From the NCBI GenBank assembly GCA_026874595.1, contig CM049307.1, forward strand, positions 24,156,362 through 24,220,361: a stretch of 64,000 nucleotides of DNA, given 5' to 3'. The notes beneath the pieces are model-generated. The model saw only the letters and a list, made by a program, of their open reading frames with translations. It was not told the DNA's origin and did no database searches. Below are positions 28,701 through 36,129 of this stretch, piece after piece. The position numbers were made by a program, and so were the translations under genes. This stretch comes from Sipunculus nudus (Eukaryota; Annelida; Sipuncula; Golfingiida; Sipunculidae). The stretch's first letter is position 1. Each line of letters opens with the position of its first letter.

Positions 28701-31700
28701 CGTGGAAATAATTTCTATTCATACAAGCTACCTAAATATGTATAACATTGATAATACTACAATATAAACACAGACAACAACAAAGGAGCCACACTGGTGT
28801 GCATGCATCATGCATGCACTGACAACATTCAATAAAAAGCAACCACCTTGAAACAACCAGGTCCCTTAACATGCAGTTTAAATTCCAAACTTCAGTGAGC
28901 AAAGCTCAATCCAAAATAACCTTGCATTAAACACTTCACATTTTTCATTGTGCAAATCAGGTCAAAAGTCACTCTTGTAGTCAAGGGCATAATAAATGTC
29001 AGTCATGGTCTTTGCTCCTATAAACATACAGTAAAACCTGAGAGTTAAGACCACCTGATGTGCCACACCAAAAGCGGTCTTAAGTCACAGGTGGTCTTAA
29101 GTCTCAGGTGGTCTAAGTCTCACCATGATGCGAACAAAGAATATCAAGGCATATATGTCTACGTAAACATTTATATATTTATTATAAAAAAACATACTGG
29201 ATATATATATATATATATATATATGTATATGTATATGTATATATTATAGATAATCAAGTTATTCACAACAATATTTACAAGTAAACAACAATATTTACTT
29301 AAAACAATTAATCAATTTTGCTCTGCTAAACAAGGGAATCTTATTAATAATTATCAAAGAAAGCTGGTCCTTTTATAACTTTATTAAACAAGCCTTTATC
29401 AAAAGCTTTGAATAGCCTGTTTGTTATATTGCACAAACACAAACCGCTAATTAATGATGTACCATGAGTACACACTGAGTCACATTGTTGATCACTGACT
29501 TGTGCTCAACGTAATTAGAAGCAGACCCCATTAAAATCTCAATAAACTTCAAAGCAGTTATGGGATCGATCATTTGATTACAGGTGACTGCTCACGTAAT
29601 CAAACAGTCTCTCTATATTGGTACTATGGTAATTGGCATTGAGTCCTATTGTCTTATTGATGAATATTCTATTGATGTTATCGAAGCCGGTCGTCAGTTT
29701 GTCGTCGTCACGAACTGACTTGTTGTCAAGTCAAAATGTGTGTGATAAGCAATGACAGTTGATCGCTAACGTTATGACAAACTTATTTTCATGGCTCACT
29801 TTTTTTTCAAAATTAAATCCGCGCTAATGTTATTTAAACATCGCTAAGACTAGTTATGAACTCCGGTCAACGACCGCAGCGTAGTGAATGCGACCGCGGT
29901 GTCAGAAATACAACGGTAGTTCTATTCTATGAATATTAATGAGGGATTTCCCCTAGAGCACGTGATCCTTTACCGTAAAGATGTTTTAGACAATCGTTAA
30001 ACAAATACGATGTGTTCAAAGATAGGCTGTGCTAAAAAAATGGTACACAGGCATCAGAATTAAAGGATTGCGTCGTTTTACATGTTCCCTCGCAATATTC
30101 GCGGAACTTTCATTTTTGGAGAAAGATTAAAACCACGCTAGCCCTGGGCCATTGACACCTGGAGGGGTATTGTGAATTAATGTCCAATTTACCGCGGGGA
30201 AAGTAGGTCACCATTGCCACCTGCACATTCAAGAGCAGGTCAATGGCACGGTCGTTTTAGTCTTAACTAAGGACGCCAGGTGCCACTACCGCTACACCAA
30301 GCGGTCGCTTAACGGAGGTAAAGACCAGCGACTGGCCACATCTGAGCGGTCGGTGGTCGCGTACCACAAACGGTCGCTCAACACAGGGGCATTAGAGTGA
30401 TTAAGCTCGGTGCATTAATGTTACGGTCGTAAGTCACAGACGGTCGCTGGCGGCAGTGGTCGCTTGGTTCAGGTTTCACTGTACATGTATATAACAAGAG
30501 CACTGTAAATGGTACATAATATGCCAGTCACACATCTTGTGACCTCTGACTTCATTAAATATGTGTGAATCTTGCTGATAATGTAATTCAGGCGGGAAAC
30601 TGTATTGGTTAATTTTTTATAATGAGTTTCATTAAAAAACATATTTTTGGTAAGCAATGACAGCACCAACAAAGTATGGTGACCTCTGTCCTCATTAAAT
30701 TAGCATTAATTTTGCCCGAAATCAAACTCAGATGAGATAATCTGATTAATATTTCTTTTGAGTTTTATAAAAATCCATCATTTTCCTGGTCAGTTATTGT
30801 TGCAACACAACAAAGTAGCCTATTGACCTCTCAGCCTATAAAATATGTGTGGATTTTGCCTATAATTAAACTCTGCCAAGATAATCTTATGGTGAGTTTT
30901 GTGGAAAATTTATCGAAGCCCTGGAAAGTTATCAAACAATAAAAGTTAACAGGTCAGTTGACAGGTGTACTAGCAGACCATGGGTTTACCAAGATACTTC
31001 CCGTTATATTTCAGTGCATGTTAAAACTCATGCAAATCTCATGCATACCTACCACTGATTGTGTTGATCGATATCCGGACAGGCCAAAAAATTCAGTTGC
31101 CTCCCGCAACATGTACAAGACTGGCTATAGTTAGAACAACAGTGAGTTAGTCTAGTCATTGTGGGAAAAAGGAATATGGATGAAAGGGTGGAGTCACTAA
31201 CAGAACACAAATGATGGCACTGATCTCAATATTAAACCAAAATTAATATAAAATCCCACTTGTCTGTATCACATCTTTTCATAACCTGAATCAAAACCAA
31301 AAGTCTTGGTTTTAAAATATGATTTGATCATTTTCAATGAAAATTTATATTTCTCATTTTCTAATTTTATCATTATCATAACATAATGAACATTTTCTTT
31401 GGTATTCCATGCTATTGTTTGAAATAATGAATTTATCAAAATTCTCATGAAGCAAAAAACCTATGCTTCACTTCAAACTTTGAAATGACAATCTTGAATT
31501 TATCAAAATTCTCATGAAGCAAGAAACCTATGCTTCACTTCAAACTTTGAAATGACAATCTTGAATTTATCAAAATTCTCATGAAGCAAGAAACCTATGC
31601 TTCACTTCAAGCTTTGAAATGACAATCTCAATGCTTATGAAAAAAGGTGTTAACAATTTACTCAGTTTTCACCCCCATATTTGGTATGCCATCATGTGGG

Positions 31701-34700
31701 CTCCATTTTGAAAACATTGACAAGGTTCATGTGACCAGCCTGCAAGTTACCTGTCAAACCAGTCATGAATTGAATAAAATGCTGAAAAAAATCTAAAATG
31801 AAATTTCTGGCATCAGAGAATCCACAATATCCCCAGCAGAATGAACACCAAACTAGAAATACCAGTAGTGGCTTAGAAAGGAACTACTCCATTTTTTTAA
31901 ACACAAGTCCATGGCCTGTTGGTGGCACTGTCTATTGTATAAGAATGAAGGTATCTCATTACTATTAACCCTTCTGAAATTCAGATGTTCCACATACTGA
32001 GTTAGGAACAAGCCAAGTCATGACTTGTGATAGGGACATTAGAGCAACTCTCTAAAGTTCTATCAAGATTTCTTAATCTTATATGCTGCAAATATGTGTT
32101 ATATAAAAAACTTATTCACCTATACTTTAATATTTATTCAAGGTATATATCAACAAGTTTGTTTCAGAAGTTTGAAATATTTACATATCTTTAATTTCAT
32201 GACTGTTTTTATAACAGTGATGTTGGAATCAGGATTCTTTGCAGCTGGTTACATCTGTGCTCAACTAAGACAGTCTGGACATTTTATAAATAAAGTGCAA
32301 TAATTATGCATGCAAAAAGAAATAGTTGCTATACTCAACACATGAACATAATAAAAGTATAGAAAAATATAAACATGGGATAGCACAACAGGGCATTATA
32401 CATAATTGCTATTTATGAAAAAAAATATTGAAGAGAATTATACAATCTTACATTTATGGCTTTTAATTTAACACTACTCATTGTCTATATAATTAACAGT
32501 AAAACACATATGATACTGTACACTTGATCAGGAAAAAATAAATCAGAAACATAAATTAGTCAAAAAAATGAAAACAACTGGAATCTTCAAATGATATCAT
32601 TAATAGTATTTAAATAAGCACTTAAAATCACAGCTATAAGAGTGAGCTTCAATAAAATAAACCTTAGGTAATACAGTTTACCCTAGTTTATATCACACAT
32701 TAGTGATCTTTCCTACTAATACCATCAGCTGTTTACATTTCACCAAAATTATTTAGACATATTACTACTTTCATGACTGCAATAATAAGGCAATTTAATG
32801 AAGCTCACTGTAGAATACAAAAACATACAAATATCTATTCTCTCATTCAACAAGGCAGACAGGCCTAATGCAAACCTGTGCAATGGGATATACATCAGGT
32901 AGTATGCTTCAATGCTGAACCATTACTTTTAAAGTACATGTGTGACATGTATATTTATAATGCAAGTACTAAACATTTAGAACCCAAGTAAAAAGCACAG
33001 ATTGAACAAATATGACTCCTGAAAAACTAGTATGGATTTAGACAATACAAAATGATTGTATGTGGTGCAACAAGTCTTGTATACAAAAAAAAACTATCTT
33101 AAATGTATGGACAAGCATAAATTCAGGCTGATATGTCAAATCACTCCTAAGAAATAAGCAGGGACACACACTGTGCAAAAATTATTGTAGGTGGCGCCAC
33201 CAGTCTTGTATGCAATGCAGCTATATATTTTAAAGGTCTTATAATTCATCCAAAAACCAATGTGTGGGGAATAACTTGTTTTGTACCCCAAAAAATATTG
33301 TTTCAGTTTAGTGTAAAATATGAATGTTATTTATGAGATAATTATGAGAACAATTTATATTTCATCAGTTAGATAATTTTATGTTAAATTGATATATGGG
33401 GTTTTGCATGAAAATATTAGCATTTTATTGAGACTAGAGTACAAAGTGATTGGAAATGATGATGTCACCCTAAGTAAACCTGAACAAAGACCACCTATGA
33501 ATAATTTTTGTGAAATTGTTACATAATTTAACAGATGAAGACCTTTGCAGCCCTCAGATTGATATTTGGCCACTAGACCAACTTCGGCTTTCTATGATTC
33601 TACCAAAAATCAATGAACTCAGTCTATTCTTATTCAATTGAGACAACTTTACCCATTCAGCTTGAAAATTCCATCATAAAACATTTTTAATGTAGAAGCT
33701 TAATGAGGCTGAAATTATGAAGTTTTTGCCTGTAAAAAACAGGGCAATGTAGGTGGCACGACAAAAATCTCAAGTTCAAATATGACTGATGTGACCAACA
33801 TTTGCACAAAACTTGGTGATGCTAGATCCTGCCCTTTCTGAGACTGTTATATCATTAGCTTACTCGGCCAAACGACACATTTATGTAAAATTCATCGAAC
33901 CCAAACCATTTGAACAAACTTGAGAGAGCTCATCTCTGGGAAAATTTCTGAGAATTAATGAACAATTTGGCTGAATGATTTCAGAGCAGATGATTTTCAT
34001 AGGTATCTAGCTTTTCCCCTGTAAAATGGAAGCTGATGCAAGCGGGCCACAACAAGATGCCACAACATTTAACAGTGGAACTGATTTTTACATAAAATTT
34101 GGGGATGCTAGCTCTTGCTGTTCCTGAGAGATGATGGGATAATGCACTGATGACAAATGACCACAGTACAAAAAAGGTAGATATAGGTGATGCCACCAAT
34201 ACCTTACTTTCAAATATGACTCATGTGAACAACATATGCAATTAATTTGGTGATAATAGTTCCAGCCATTCTAAGATTGTAACTTTAGTTTGCTTATTTG
34301 GCCCAATGACTAAGTCCATCTTCCTGTAACTCAGCAAAATATCATCAAACTGGAACCATTCACACAAATTTGAGAGAGATTTTTTCTCAGATTATTTCTT
34401 TGAAATATTGAAAAATTTGGCTGGACTGTTCTATCAGAGAAGATTTCTGATTTTTTTTTTAAAGTTTTATTTCTTCTATCAAATCTGAGTCAATGCAGAT
34501 TGGAAAAAAAGAAGCTCAATCTGATAGAGTGTAACACGTGACTATATTTTTCATCAAATTTTGTGCCTCTAGTTCCAACAAATTAATTGCGATAGCGTGG
34601 GTTAAAGTAGGGACGACAGTAAACAGATGATTACCCCTTCGCATGAGCTGACAGGTTCACTAAAAAGCTGGTCTGTAAGGTCATGGTCATGTGACAAAGA

Positions 34701-35134
34701 TGCTTATGTCATGCAGACATAATACTTCAACTTACCTCATTCACAGGACCAGTGATTTTTTTCTCTCGTGAATCAACCCTGACCCTTTTGAAGGACGGCT
34801 GAGACTGATCAGGGACTGAGCGAGGGGATTGCACCTGGACGTCTTTTTGTGACCTTGGTGGGGATTCTATCAGTTTCGTTTTTGAGCCACGTGATGGCTG
34901 CTCTGTGAATGTTTCATAAGCAGGGTTATCCTGTAGGTAAGTGTAGGTTTCATCCATGCCAAGCTGTGGGTTTTCGTCTTCCACTGGTTGTGGCCTCCTT
35001 CTGCGTTTTTTCTTCCTACGATGATTAACAGGACTTCCCTCAGAGTCCACGTAACCAACACTTGGCAAATTATCCATGGCAAGTGGTTCTGGTTGGTCCA
35101 TGTGACCTCGATAATCTCTGTGACCTTCACTCAT
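4731..35134 (-). CDS. TRPM: TRPM (melastatin) channel, N-terminal half, 12 coding exons
   Basis: TRPM proteins are tetrameric, mostly calcium- or magnesium-permeable channels of animal membranes, with a large cytosolic N-terminal melastatin homology region (MHR). Twelve minus-strand exons join at GT/AG sites with consistent phases: 34736-35134, 28203-28282, 27450-27621, 26849-27029, 25258-25421, 23739-23943, 12967-13135, 12060-12213, 10775-10850, 9271-9377, 6558-6692 and 4731-4796, giving 636 codons with no stop. Family hallmarks in order are CQCGR, PKLLISVTGG, AWIITGGTNAGV, NHTHFILVDNGT, VLEGGPNT, GSGRAADLIAYAY, LNLALAWNRCDVARQEIF and LFLDNGVDLKKFL. The first MHR blocks correspond to the SLOG/LSDAT fold that binds ADP-ribose in TRPM2. 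The six membrane segments, the TRP box and any C-terminal kinase or Nudix domain lie beyond the left edge, so the subtype cannot be assigned. Introns hold a 9-kb satellite and several transposons. Confidence 0.93.
5056..6386 (+). mobile_element. Family-3 element with four ~300-bp tandem units
   Basis: It begins ACTAGAATATCAGC, the same nine bases as family 2, with a CAGC-aaaa-GCTG hairpin. A 10-bp perfect inverted repeat, AGCCCTCAGC (5083-5092) and GCTGAGGGCT (6372-6381), closes the element. Units carrying TCAAGGTCA recur at about 300 bp (5291, 5591, 5893, 6192), with the phrase gagatatcccgctcacaagg in each. It is non-coding. Confidence 0.8.
6558..6692 (-). CDS. TRPM: TRPM coding exon 11: ankyrin-like helices
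   Basis: The exon is 135 nt, 45 codons in phase 0-0, between ...gtttttcag and GATGAT|gtaagt. It encodes ALVQDRTDFVQLFLDNGVDL and LTVRRLRDLYDD, matching 'AL..DR.DFV.LFL.NGV....FLT...L..LY' of the MHR helical repeats. Confidence 0.95.
7268..8425 (+). repeat. Old GGTCA-type repeat, split by a pogo-like element
   Basis: The flanks 7268-7441 and 8248-8425 carry the same degenerate phrases as 25855-26760 (caaaagttatgaggttcacc; gatcaagggcaaggtcaca). They were one copy before insertion of 7444-8245. Confidence 0.6.
7444..8245. mobile_element. pogo/Tc1-like non-autonomous element
   Basis: It is 802 bp, flanked by TA on both sides (7442-7443, 8246-8247). The ends CAGTAGAGC and GCTCTACTG are exact complements, followed inward by TTTTTCCGAAA and its diverged partner. 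CAGTAGA...CCG-type ends with TA duplication are typical of pogo/Tigger elements. No transposase frame is visible. Confidence 0.75.
8426..10774. other. TRPM introns flanking exon 10, little recognised
   Basis: AT-rich intron apart from coding exon 10 (9271-9377). One exon-like 26-nt segment lies at 8943-8968 (minus). The stretch 9000-9180 is more GC-rich, with cttggacaagtggtctcacc and ggtcaaaggtgagtcag, without a clear identity. Confidence 0.5.
9271..9377 (-). CDS. TRPM: TRPM coding exon 10: LALAWNRCDVARQEIF
   Basis: The exon is 107 nt between ...ccctttcag and TGGCAG|gtaggc. It contains LNLALAWNRCDVARQEIF, the most recognisable TRPM motif (ALAW-R-D-A...IF), an ankyrin-like helix pair. It ends in phase 0. 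Confidence 0.95.
10775..10850 (-). CDS. TRPM: TRPM coding exon 9: VTVFHL...AILYALLR
   Basis: The exon is 76 nt between ...ataatctag and AGAG|gtgagt. It encodes VTVFHLDDIDSTKEIDQAIL followed by YALLR, matching the TRPM pattern 'ITVF.....D.D.AIL.ALLK' that opens the helical repeats of MHR3/4. It ends in phase 1. Confidence 0.92.
11715..11950 (+). repeat. Dispersed repeat (partner at 31890-32060)
   Basis: The phrases gtccatggcctgttggtggcac, 'ttaaccttcttggtttcaga' and 'ggttaggaataatcaagaagtcat' have counterparts in the same order at 31890-32060. There are no ends or coding content. Confidence 0.6.
12060..12213 (-). CDS. TRPM: TRPM coding exon 8: linker helices
   Basis: The exon is 154 nt between ...tttgtcacag and AAAATG|gtgagt. 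Its product is charged and probably helical: SDESNKPPKFDKEVLERAEY and onward to NINTLLRDRKM. It corresponds to the variable linker between the SLOG domain and the 'MVTVF' block. Confidence rests on matching phases and on the join RDRKM-VTVFHL. Confidence 0.88.
12214..12966. other. TRPM intron 7, nothing recognised
   Basis: AT-rich intron between coding exons 7 and 8. No repeat family or exon-like segment was identified. Confidence 0.5.
12967..13135 (-). CDS. TRPM: TRPM coding exon 7: EGGPNT and GSGRAADL blocks
   Basis: The exon is 169 nt between ...tctcatttacag and ACAGA|gtaaga, entered and left mid-codon in phases that match both neighbours. It encodes HVPVVLLVLEGGPNTLQ and IPVVVIQGSGRAADLIAYAY, the two closing strands and loops of the SLOG domain. 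The acceptor sits directly against the first copy of the 82-bp satellite, whose sequence forms the splice-site upstream region. Confidence 0.95.
13136..22475. repeat. 82-bp satellite array, about 110 monomers, in TRPM intron 6
   Basis: The monomer, on the plus strand, runs from gttaatgagacaacagatg through tacaggtgaggcaatctaga and agtgagatatggtgagcaag to a variable tail of three types (tttataaatgtgatctatattca, the same ending caaaactca, and ttaatgaatgtgataaaaactca). The period is 82 (for example ttaatgag at 13801, 13883, 13965). One diverged monomer abuts exon 7 (13136-13220), a diverged gap follows to about 13555, then the regular array runs to about 22290, with diverged monomers at its end to 22475. 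Higher-order periods are present: 1,230 bp (15 monomers, ggccatatag at 16861, 18091, 19321), 820 bp (10 monomers, 20501/21321) and 164 bp (15.4-15.9 kb). There are no spacers and no coding frame. Confidence 0.97.
16700..20100. repeat. 15-monomer (1,230-bp) higher-order repeat block
   Basis: The rare variant ggccatatag recurs at 16861, 18091 and 19321, exactly 1,230 bp apart (15 x 82). Neighbouring variants recur at the same spacing, for example gttaataagac at 18393 and 19623 and the tail atgtggtttatatt at 18539 and 19769. The block was therefore copied as a unit after the monomers had diverged. Confidence 0.85.
22476..23738. other. TRPM intron 6 between satellite and exon 6
   Basis: Apart from the ATTGG triplicate (22881-22952) and C-rich tracts near 22836 and 23080, no gene, element end or tandem repeat was recognised. 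Confidence 0.5.
22881..22952 (+). repeat. Triplicate tagctctgattggctgttaa
   Basis: The phrase tagctctgattggct occurs three times in about 70 bp, each containing ATTGG, the inverted CCAAT core. It lies in TRPM intron 6 just beyond the satellite. A regulatory role is possible but unsupported. Confidence 0.6.
23739..23943 (-). CDS. TRPM: TRPM coding exon 6: NHTHFILVDNGT block
   Basis: The exon is 205 nt between ...taatgacag and CAGA|gtaagt. It has LDQNHTHFILVDNGT followed by K-K-F-G-A-E-I-D-F-R-A-S-L, matching the family pattern 'L...HSHFILVDDGT.GKYG.E...R..LE'. The polypyrimidine tract is weak (purine-rich ATAAATATCACTTAATGA), but an in-frame TGA just upstream forces the acceptor here. The 10.6-kb intron that follows holds the satellite array. 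Confidence 0.93.
24271..24905. mobile_element. hAT-type MITE with 8-bp target duplication
   Basis: The element is flanked by GTAATGAT on both sides (24263-24270, 24906-24913). The left end TAGGGGTGTAACAATGC is the usual opening of a hAT subgroup. The right end (complement TAGGCCTGTGAATTTTG) has diverged but keeps TAGG..TGT. An open plus-strand frame across it has no recognisable content. Confidence 0.75.
25258..25421 (-). CDS. TRPM: TRPM coding exon 5: SLOG glycine-rich loop
   Basis: The exon is 164 nt between ...tttacacag and GGGGAG|gtgagg. It encodes AWIITGGTNAGVMKFVGEAV and, after a short linker, VALGIATWGIIDNKESLAGE. The TGGxNxGV loop and the GIxxWGIxxN block are among the best conserved parts of the domain and line the nucleotide pocket in ADP-ribose-binding members. 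Whether this protein binds a nucleotide cannot be told from sequence alone. Confidence 0.95.
25855..26760 (+). repeat. Degenerate ~145-bp tandem repeat with TCAAGGTCA motifs
   Basis: About six decayed units spaced near 145 bp share 'gaccttgaag/aaggtcaaggtcacc', 'tccaacaacttggtggaaac' and 'gtgtcaaatttgaggaaaa'. It is preceded by a C17 run at 25801-25817. It is related to 7268-8425 and, more loosely, to the family-3 units. Confidence 0.7.
26849..27029 (-). CDS. TRPM: TRPM coding exon 4: first SLOG strand
   Basis: The exon is 181 nt between ...tatttttcag and ACAG|gtaacc. It carries WDLQPPKLLISVTGG, the signature beta-strand and glycine turn of the TRPM SLOG/LSDAT domain, followed by F-x-LKNRLKNLFKRGLVNAA. 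It ends in phase 1 (G), completed by GT of exon 5 to give STGAWIITGG. Confidence 0.94.
27450..27621 (-). CDS. TRPM: TRPM coding exon 3: CQCGR segment, start of MHR
   Basis: The exon is 172 nt between ...tttatcag and ACA|gtaagt. It contains CQCGR and W-K-V-E-T-HT-x-LVPADSYGTVNFNG, which match the family pattern of a Cys-rich turn, then 'T...P.D.FG.I.F.G' at the entry of the MHR. It ends in phase 0 and joins YIRVD of exon 4 as ATYIRV, a typical TRPM join. Confidence 0.9.
28203..28282 (-). CDS. TRPM: TRPM coding exon 2
   Basis: The exon is 80 nt, starts in phase 0 after a pyrimidine-rich ...ctttcaag acceptor and ends AA|gtaagt, leaving two bases that pair with A of the next exon. It encodes KAISEFIKKNIKQRECSRYV and a short lysine-rich tail, matching the 'FI..N..KREC' segment that precedes the Cys-x-Cys motif in TRPM proteins. 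The acceptor AAG is less usual than CAG. The call rests on phase agreement with both neighbours and on family position. Confidence 0.78.
28283..29026. other. TRPM intron 1 segment, nothing recognised
   Basis: AT-rich intron between coding exon 2 and the mariner-type element. No feature is supported. Confidence 0.5.
29029..30481. mobile_element. mariner/pogo-type non-autonomous element, 1.45 kb
   Basis: The left end CAGTAAAACCTGA matches the complement of the right end TTCAGGTTTCACTG with one change, and TA flanks both ends (29027-29028, 30482-30483). Subterminal 'ggtggtcttaagtc' and 'cggtcgctc' repeats are usual in this group. The interior is unusually GC-rich (30160-30460) for the window. 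No transposase frame is visible. A (TA)n tract lies at about 29201-29224. Confidence 0.75.
30500..30970 (+). repeat. Degenerate ~145-bp tandem repeat
   Basis: Three decayed units (gtgacctctgacttcattaaa near 30538, gtgacctctgtcctcattaaa near 30679, tgacctctcagcctataaaa near 30824) lie just right of the mariner-type element. Confidence 0.6.
31431..31630 (+). repeat. 67-bp unit repeated three times
   Basis: The phrase atttatcaaaattctcatga starts at 31431, 31498 and 31565. The copies are nearly identical, so the amplification is recent. Confidence 0.9.
31890..32060 (+). repeat. Dispersed repeat (partner at 11715-11950)
   Basis: It shares gtccatggcctgttggtggcac and 'gagttaggaacaagccaagtcat' with 11715-11950 in the same orientation. 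Confidence 0.6.
32061..33099. other. TRPM intron 1 segment, nothing recognised
   Basis: AT-rich sequence with no repeat ends or exon-like segments. Open frames here are short and lack family character. Confidence 0.5.
33100..33215 (+). repeat. Fragment of a family-2-like tandem unit
   Basis: The phrases attcaggctgatatgtcaaatcac, ctgtgcaaaaattattgtag and gtggcgccaccagtcttgta match the internal unit of the family-2 elements. No ends are visible. Confidence 0.6.
33640..34480 (+). repeat. Two diverged ~470-bp tandem units
   Basis: The phrases 'gatgctagatcctgccctttctgag', 'aaacttgagagagctcatctct' and 'gaacaatttggctgaatgatt' recur in changed form about 470 bp to the right ('gatgctagctcttgctgttcctgag', 'aaatttgagagagattttttct', 'gaaaaatttggctggactgtt'). 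Confidence 0.6.
34736..35134 (-). CDS. TRPM: TRPM coding exon 1: start codon and basic N-terminus
   Basis: This exon encodes 133 residues from an ATG at 35134-35132 (G at -3) to the donor GAG|gtaagt, ending in phase 0. The product is hydrophilic and probably disordered. A lysine/arginine cluster (RRKKKRRRR, about residues 39-47) could be a nuclear-localisation or lipid-binding patch. It is rich in Ser, Pro and Gln and has no signal peptide, as expected for a cytosolic channel N-terminus. No similarity to known TRPM N-termini is recognisable, and such tails vary widely. I chose this start because the frame meets TAA at 35172-35170 upstream with no other ATG between. The exon probably extends to an acceptor at 35185, giving 51 nt of 5' UTR. 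Confidence 0.8.
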
Positions 35135-35157
35135 TTCCAGACCAAAGTGTCCCTCAT
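35131..35157 (-). promoter_or_regulatory. Upstream ORF overlapping the TRPM start codon (ATGA)
   Basis: An ATG at 35157-35155 opens an eight-codon ORF (MRDTLVWK) whose TGA shares ATGA with the TRPM start at 35134. If the exon begins at the gacag| acceptor (35185), the same frame is open over the whole 5' UTR. Overlap of this kind can couple termination to re-initiation or lower translation of the main ORF. The overlap is directly visible; the regulatory role is inferred. Confidence 0.5.
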
Positions 35158-35204
35158 CAAGGAGATCTTCTTAAACCACTTGATCCTGTCAATGTAAATT
35201 TTAT

Positions 35205-35205
35205 A

Positions 35206-35249
<44 letters not shown>

Positions 35250-35262
35250 TATATATATTTAT
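35205..35262. repeat. (TA)n microsatellite next to TRPM coding exon 1
   Basis: A run of about 25 AT dinucleotides starts only about 20 bp upstream, in transcript sense, of the proposed acceptor at 35185, so branch point and pyrimidine tract must fall in or beside it. That weakens confidence in this acceptor. Confidence 0.95.
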
Positions 35263-36129
35263 TAAAATACATATCAATATGCCACATTGATACTGTTACC
35301 AATAACTTTTGCATGTTGTATTGTCATATCGATGAAACACATCTAACAATTTATATAGGTTCAACCCTAACCTAAACTATAATATGAACTGCTTAGGCTA
35401 ATTTTTTTTCTTATGTTGGCTCTATAAGACTTAAATAAGATCACATGTATTGTCATATAAACATTCATAAGAGGGATGTATGAACATTTACCAGTGCTCC
35501 CATGACAAGCCACCATACATATGAAAGATGATAGACAGATAATGCAAACAGATATTGTAAGTGTTGAAATATTTATTGAATTTTTTTTCAGTTTGTGTTC
35601 TTTCATTTTATAATCCATCTTTTTTTTGATCTCAGATTGTTTTGAAGGTAAGAAAAGCAATTTCCCAAGGTCCATTTGTACTTGCATATTGTGAACTTAT
35701 ATACATGTTCCACAACAGAGGAAACATGAAGGCGAAGCCTTTAGGAAAATTAAATACTAGCTTACTAGGGAAATAATTTAGGGTATTTACATTTCCAGAG
35801 ACATTCAAAACTGTGTAATTATATGACATATAGATATGATCTAAAAATCTCCAAGTAATATGCACACATACTGATAAAGGGGGTGGGGCAAGACTTAAAT
35901 TGAGACAGATATTTTAATACCAAATATTTCATACCTTATTAAGCATATGACATCACAGAAAAAGATATTACATATCTCAATATAACATATCTTATGCCAT
36001 TTAAGAAACGAAAGAGTTGGTCCATCATTTAAAATAAGTGCTTCCAACCACTTGAGCTCTCAGTCTGTGGCATCATGGCTGCCTATCCCGCACATTTGAA
36101 AAACATAAGAATACACCAGCTGTACACTG
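35263..36129. other. Upstream of TRPM exon 1, nothing recognised
   Basis: AT-rich, probably intronic if the 52.5-kb exon belongs to TRPM. No promoter signature was recognised. Confidence 0.45.
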
